A stretch of DNA of 16,183 nucleotides, taken from contig JAHENN010000150.1 of assembly GCA_018609665.1 (NCBI GenBank), positions 1 through 16,183 of the forward strand. The letters are read 5' to 3'. This stretch comes from Haloarculaceae archaeon (GTDB lineage Archaea > Halobacteriota > Halobacteria > Halobacteriales > Haloarculaceae). The notes beneath the pieces are model-generated. The model had not been told where the DNA came from. It did no database searches and saw only the letters and a program-made list of their open reading frames with translations. Below are positions 12,847 through 16,183 of this stretch, one piece after another (within the stretch, counting starts at the first letter, position 1; each line of letters begins with the position of its first letter). Position numbers and translations under genes: made by a program.

Positions 12847-13740
12847 ATGAGCGGACCTCTCCGAGTCTGTGCCGTCGTCTGTCTGCTGGTCGGCGCCGTC
12901 GCGGTGGCGGGGGTCGCCGCGGCGAGCCACGACCACGGCTACACAGACTTCGAGACGACACCCGGAGACCGGACGCCGGGGGCCGGTGCGGTCGACTACC
13001 GGCTCGCGGTCGAGGTGACCGACGAGTTCGACGGACACGAGTCGCTCGAGCGGCCCGAACGGATCCTCTTCGCGGTCGAGGGCACGGACCTCGAGCCCTG
13101 CGCCGAGGGCCGAACGGCCTTTGCCGACCTCCCGCACTCGCTGTACGTCGACCGTCCGGAGACCGGCCGGGCATCCCTCGACGTCGAGGGCGTCGCCTGG
13201 GACGGTGATGCCGCGCTGTTCGGCCTGAGCGACGGCGAACAGCCCGCCGTCGAGACCGGAGACACGCTGGTTCTCGAACTGGACGGCTGCGTCGCCGGCC
13301 CGGATACTCGCGGCTGGTACCGGAGCCTGGTCGACGTCGAAGGCGAGACGCCCGACGGGGAGTCGGCGAGCATCGACGCCTTCTCCCACTACTTCGGCGT
13401 CTGCGAGGGCTGTGGCTCCCGGGCGGATGCCGGCGACGCACTCGGGCCGCCGCCCTCCGAACCCGACCCGACGCCGAACTCAACGACGACACCGACATCG
13501 GCATCGACGACGACGCCGACACCAACGCCGACGGCCCCGACGCCGACGGTCACGCCAACGGTGACCTCGACGCTGACGCCGACGGTCGCGCCGACATCGA
13601 CGCCAGCGACACCGCCCGACGGCGCCGCGGAACGGCCCTCACCGGAGACGGGGCCAACCCCCTCGGTCGGTGACGGCGCCGGCTTCTCTGCGCTCGCCGC
13701 CCTCGCCGCGCTCGTCGTGGCTCTGGCCCGCCACCGTTGA
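12847..13740 (+). CDS. Surface protein with Thr/Pro linker and PGF-CTERM-like anchor
   Basis: A 297-residue exported protein in four parts. A signal peptide (1-26, core VCAVVCLLVGAVAVAGVAAA) precedes a globular domain (27-200) with four cysteines (85, 148, 186, 189; the last two as CEGC after HYFGV), which may form disulfides. A Thr/Pro-rich stalk (201-272) follows, a likely O-glycosylated spacer. The C-terminal tripartite signal has GDGAGFSALAALAALVVALARHR: a short motif, a hydrophobic helix and a basic end. This is the layout of archaeosortase A substrates (PGF-CTERM), except that the tripeptide reads AGF instead of PGF. The globular domain is not one I recognise. It lies directly after the other exported protein, separated by 55 bases with its own promoter. 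Confidence 0.78.
   Translation: MSGPLRVCAVVCLLVGAVAVAGVAAASHDHGYTDFETTPGDRTPGAGAVDYRLAVEVTDEFDGHESLERPERILFAVEGTDLEPCAEGRTAFADLPHSLYVDRPETGRASLDVEGVAWDGDAALFGLSDGEQPAVETGDTLVLELDGCVAGPDTRGWYRSLVDVEGETPDGESASIDAFSHYFGVCEGCGSRADAGDALGPPPSEPDPTPNSTTTPTSASTTTPTPTPTAPTPTVTPTVTSTLTPTVAPTSTPATPPDGAAERPSPETGPTPSVGDGAGFSALAALAALVVALARHR
13468..13618 (+). repeat. Low-complexity ACGCCGAC-type tract within the stalk
   Basis: Short units of ACG/CCG/ACA codons (mainly ACGCCGAC and ACGACGAC words) encode the Thr-Pro stalk. The units are imperfect and in frame, so replication slippage could change stalk length without breaking the protein. Confidence 0.6.
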
Positions 13741-13770
13741 TGAGACGCCCTCTCCAGCGCGAATCGCGTG

Positions 13771-13777
13771 ATAAATA
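13771..13777 (+). promoter_or_regulatory. TATA-like box of the short-chain dehydrogenase gene
   Basis: ATAAATA lies 28-34 bases before ATG 13805, predicting a leaderless or few-base leader transcript. Confidence 0.55.
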
Positions 13778-13804
13778 CCGCTCCGTTTCGTACGTCGGAA
13801 CGAC

Positions 13805-14725
13805 ATGTTCGGTTCCGAAGCGCCCCCGGAGGCGAAGGCCGGTGTCGAGGACGTCGACCTGTCCGGACGGACCGCCCTGGTCACCGGGTCGACGAGCGGG
13901 CTCGGGCGCGCGGCGGCGCTGTCGCTGGGGCGACTCGGCGCCGAGGTAATCGTCCACGGCCGCGACGAGGCGGCCGGCGAGGCGGTCGTCGAGGAGATCG
14001 AGGCCGGCGGCACCGAGGCGCGGTTCGTTGCCGCCGACTTCGAGCGGCCGGCGGCGGTGTCGGCGCTGGCCGACGCCGTCCGCGAGTCCGTCGACGAACT
14101 GGACGTCCTCTGCAACAACGCCGGCGGGCTGTTCGACGACAACTCCGAGACCGCCCTCGGCGTCGAGCGGACGTTCCACATCAACCACCTCTCGCCGTAC
14201 CAGCTGACGGCGGAGCTGCTGCCGACGCTCGCGCCGGGCGCCCGCGTCGTGACGACGGCGTCGGTCGCCCACCGCTTTGCGACGCTGGAGCTGGACGACC
14301 TCGCGGCGCTGACGGGGCTGTCCTCGTGGGCCGCCTACTGCCGGTCGAAGCTGGCGAACGTCCGCTTCGCGACGGAACTGGCCCGCCGACTGGATGCGGC
14401 CGACCGGGGGGTCACGTCCAACTCGCTGCACCCCGGTATCGTCCCCGGCAGCGAGTTCTCGCGGACGCTGCCGGCGCCGGCGCCGCAACTCGGGGAACTG
14501 GTCGGCGAGCTTCCCGTCGCCGACTCCGTCGAGGACGGCGCCGCCACGATCGTCTATCTCGCTGCCGCCGCCGAGGTGGCCGACGTCACCGGCGGGTACT
14601 TCGCGCGGCGTCGGAGGCGCCAGCCGGACCCCGACGCGACCGACGTCGCGGCCGGACGGCGGCTGTGGGAGCGTAGCGCCGACCTGCTGGGGATGGATGA
14701 GCCGCTCGCCGAGGCAGACGTTTAG
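13805..14725 (+). CDS. Short-chain dehydrogenase/reductase
   Basis: A 306-residue classical SDR with a Rossmann fold that uses NAD(P). Motifs: TGSTSGLG (27-34, dinucleotide turn), HGRD (51-54, where Arg after the second strand favours NADP), DF (78-79, adenine), CNNAGG (103-108), and the catalytic Asn127, Ser153 (TTASVAH), Tyr178 and Lys182 (AYCRSK). HPGIVPGSEFSR follows the active site. Length and motif set resemble the retinol-dehydrogenase-like branch of SDRs, which act on alcohols or ketones of lipid-like substrates; the true substrate cannot be read from sequence. The N-terminal 20 residues and the charged tail (RRRRRQPDPDATD...) are extensions beyond the core. It is monocistronic, and ends 39 bases before a convergent tRNA gene. 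Confidence 0.88.
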   Translation: MFGSEAPPEAKAGVEDVDLSGRTALVTGSTSGLGRAAALSLGRLGAEVIVHGRDEAAGEAVVEEIEAGGTEARFVAADFERPAAVSALADAVRESVDELDVLCNNAGGLFDDNSETALGVERTFHINHLSPYQLTAELLPTLAPGARVVTTASVAHRFATLELDDLAALTGLSSWAAYCRSKLANVRFATELARRLDAADRGVTSNSLHPGIVPGSEFSRTLPAPAPQLGELVGELPVADSVEDGAATIVYLAAAAEVADVTGGYFARRRRRQPDPDATDVAAGRRLWERSADLLGMDEPLAEADV

Positions 14726-14764
14726 ACGGGCGGCTGTCCCGTCGTGAGGTACCGCGTGAGGAAG

Positions 14765-14839
14765 TGGGTTCGGGCAGATTTGAACTGCCGACCTCCTCCA
14801 TGTCAAGGAGGTGTCATAACCGACCTAGACCACGAACCC
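14765..14839 (-). tRNA. tRNA-Val (anticodon GAC)
   Basis: The acceptor stem is GGGTTCG (5' end at 14839) paired with CGAACCC (14772-14766), followed by discriminator A at 14765. The anticodon stem CCTCC/GGAGG closes the loop TTGACAT, with anticodon GAC reading GTC and GTT valine codons. The T arm GGCAG-TTCAAAT-CTGCC is perfect, and the D arm GTC-...-GAC is present. There is no intron and no encoded CCA. The length of 75 bases is normal for this tRNA. Confidence 0.95.
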
Positions 14840-15039
14840 GTGTCGGTGTCGTGCCGCACTGCATGTTTGCCCGGTGACGCAATTGAACCTTTCGGAATGC
14901 TCACCGTAGGACGACGGCGCGTTCGTGGTGTTTCGTGACTGTCTCACACGATAACGGCGAGCCCCGGCGCGCCGATTTAAAAGCCCGTAGATGCCGGGCA
15001 CAAAGGTAATTTGGAACACAGGTGAAAACGGGAGTACGC
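14840..15039. other. Divergent gap between tRNA-Val and the last exported protein
   Basis: No gene is supported here. The part next to the tRNA should hold its promoter; AT-rich CAATTGAACC near 14880-14889 is a candidate. TTTAAAA at 14976-14982 is the TATA box for the plus-strand gene. GCCCG (14983-14987) and CGGGC (14995-14999) could form a small hairpin near the start of that transcript. I found no copy of the tRNA end that would mark an integration site. Confidence 0.5.
14976..15034 (+). promoter_or_regulatory. Promoter and Shine-Dalgarno of the large exported protein
   Basis: TATA box TTTAAAA (14976-14982) is followed by a leader of about 30-35 bases with GGGAG at 15030-15034, five bases before ATG 15040. 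Strong box, leader and ribosome site resemble the arrangement at the small exported protein (12477). Confidence 0.6.
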
Positions 15040-16134
15040 ATGAACGAGCGGACAGCACTCAGAACGACGGTGGCCTGCTTCGTCGCGGTGATGATGACGG
15101 TCGCGTTCACCGCGGCACCGGCGGCAGCGGCCATCGATTTCGACGACGGCGTCGGTATCGACGACGTCACCGATACGGCCGGCGACACCACCGACGCGGC
15201 CGACGACACCGTGGACGGCGTCACCGAGAGTTCCGCAGAGGGCGGCGACGGCGACGTCCGGGTCAACATCATCAACACGAACAGCCCGGTCGAGGCCGGC
15301 GAGACGCTCGTCGTCACCGTCGACGTGGAATCGAATACCGGCGGGGAGGTGGAGTTCTTCATCGACGGCGAGCAGGTCGAGCGGCGGGGCGTCGCGCCCA
15401 ATCAGGACGACACGTACAACTTCACCTGGGAAACCTCCTACACCGACGTCGGCGACCACGAGGCGACCGTCGCCAGCGGAACGGACGAGGACTCCGAGAC
15501 GGTGACCGTCGAGTTCGGCACCGACACGCCCGAGGAGACCTGCACGGACGTCCCGGGCCGGGTGAACGATAACGTTCCGTACGAGGAACTGCCCTCGCAG
15601 GACGACCTCCCCGAGGACGCTCCGAACCCGATCCCGCCGTTCATCACGCCCCGGGGCGTCGTGAACCTCGTCACCGGCGCGGCGCCGAACCAGTGTGAGG
15701 TCGTGAACCCCGACGACCCCGCGGTCGACCCGAACAACCCGCCGGACGACCCTGCGTATGATATAGTAGTTCTAAGGAACGATCCATATAAGGACGGCCG
15801 TGTGGTGCGGGTCTACTACCGAGTGACACTAGATGACTCTGAGGGTGGCCCGACGGTCTACGGTTACGCTGGCGGCATCGCATACTCCGACGGGGCTGGA
15901 ACGAGTCCTGCGGCGACATACTACGACGGTAACGGCAAGAAGTATTCCACCGACCCGATGGTGCGCGGTGACGACTCGACGGCCGACGGAGAGGCCAACG
16001 TCGGGGCACCGTTCGGTAGCGTCGGCGGTACCGTCGACTGCTCGGGTGGCGAATGTCAACCCGGCACCTCTGGCATCCCGACCGTCACCGAGTACCCCGC
16101 CGTTCCAGCTCCGGTCTGGGACGGCGAGGAGTAA
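15040..16134 (+). CDS. Exported acidic protein with an Ig-like (CARDB-type) domain
   Basis: A 364-residue exported protein. The signal peptide is 1-31 (core TVACFVAVMMTVAFTAAPAAA). An Asp/Thr-rich spacer (32-72, with repeats like DTAGDTTDAADDTVDG) follows. Residues 73-158 look like a beta-sandwich of the CARDB or Ig-like kind (VRVNIINTNSPVEAGETLVV, VEFFIDGEQVERR, NFTWETSYTDVGDHEATV). A Pro/Asn/Asp-rich linker runs 170-238 (PPFITPRGVVNLV, NPDDPAVDPNNPPDD). The last part (239-364) is rich in Tyr and Gly, with Cys334 and Cys339 (DCSGGECQ). There is no C-terminal anchor, so it is probably secreted. ATG 15040 is chosen for the GGGAG at ideal spacing; GTG 15022 would add six residues. From codon 240 the codon use changes sharply (ATA, GTA, CTA, AGG). 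I do not recognise the whole protein. Confidence 0.75.
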   Translation: MNERTALRTTVACFVAVMMTVAFTAAPAAAAIDFDDGVGIDDVTDTAGDTTDAADDTVDGVTESSAEGGDGDVRVNIINTNSPVEAGETLVVTVDVESNTGGEVEFFIDGEQVERRGVAPNQDDTYNFTWETSYTDVGDHEATVASGTDEDSETVTVEFGTDTPEETCTDVPGRVNDNVPYEELPSQDDLPEDAPNPIPPFITPRGVVNLVTGAAPNQCEVVNPDDPAVDPNNPPDDPAYDIVVLRNDPYKDGRVVRVYYRVTLDDSEGGPTVYGYAGGIAYSDGAGTSPAATYYDGNGKKYSTDPMVRGDDSTADGEANVGAPFGSVGGTVDCSGGECQPGTSGIPTVTEYPAVPAPVWDGEE

Positions 16135-16183
16135 CGGTTCCGCTCGCGTTCTCTTCGTTCGAACGGATCGGTAGCGTAACGAC

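Noticed and set aside
13468..13618. CRISPR or tandem-repeat array
   Set aside because: The units are short, imperfect and in frame within a Thr-Pro stalk; there are no spacers.
14765..14839. tRNA-Val as an integration site
   Set aside because: I saw no direct repeat of the tRNA 3' end elsewhere in the window and no integrase gene.
14744..14938. 64-codon plus-strand frame over the tRNA gene
   Set aside because: It runs through the tRNA on the opposite strand and has no protein-like pattern.

Overview
This window is typical of a haloarchaeon (class Halobacteria). The DNA is very GC-rich, the proteins are strongly acidic (many Asp, Glu and Ala), and TATA-like boxes often lie about 25-30 bases before a start codon, so many transcripts look leaderless. 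Archaeal marker genes are present: radB, a CBS protein with a hibernation-factor-like tail, and a single-domain lycopene cyclase. I cannot name the genus. Because of the base composition, long open frames run antisense to almost every gene; I treated these as shadows.

Layout. 1-233: end of a helix-hairpin-helix protein. 273-3192: a tightly overlapped pabB-pabA-pabC operon for p-aminobenzoate, the folate precursor. 3290-3469 (-): a 59-residue haloarchaeal-type protein with a strong Shine-Dalgarno site. 3640-6451: a TauE/SafE-type permease (+), an unrecognised polytopic membrane protein (-) and a second, larger TauE/SafE permease (-). 6452-6781: a regulatory gap with clustered GTAAC/GTTAC repeats. 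6782-7132: a DsrE-like small protein. 7133-7927: non-coding sequence, containing what looks like the frameshifted, truncated remains of a GIDE-type membrane protein gene on the minus strand. 7928-9244: larC in one uninterrupted frame. 9249-9962 (-): a protein with an RNase H/RuvC-like signature, divergent from radB (10084-10785). 10797-11942 (-): four CBS repeats joined to an HPF/RaiA-like domain. 12025-12321: half-size lycopene cyclase. 12477-13740: two exported proteins. 13805-14725: a short-chain dehydrogenase. 14765-14839 (-): tRNA-Val(GAC). 15040-16134: a large exported protein whose last third changes codon style.

Three themes recur. One is folate precursor synthesis. A second is sulfur and nickel chemistry: two TauE/SafE permeases, a DsrE-like protein and LarC, although they do not form one operon. 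The third is DNA recombination, with RadB beside a candidate RuvC-fold protein. From about 12.3 kb on the character is more accessory, with exported proteins of unknown function around a tRNA gene. I see no insertion sequence, phage gene, CRISPR array, rRNA or replication origin. The points most worth following are the CBS-HPF fusion, the RuvC-like neighbour of radB with a perfect palindrome in its promoter, the decayed GIDE-like gene, the operator-like repeats between the permease and the DsrE gene, and the composition break inside the last exported protein.
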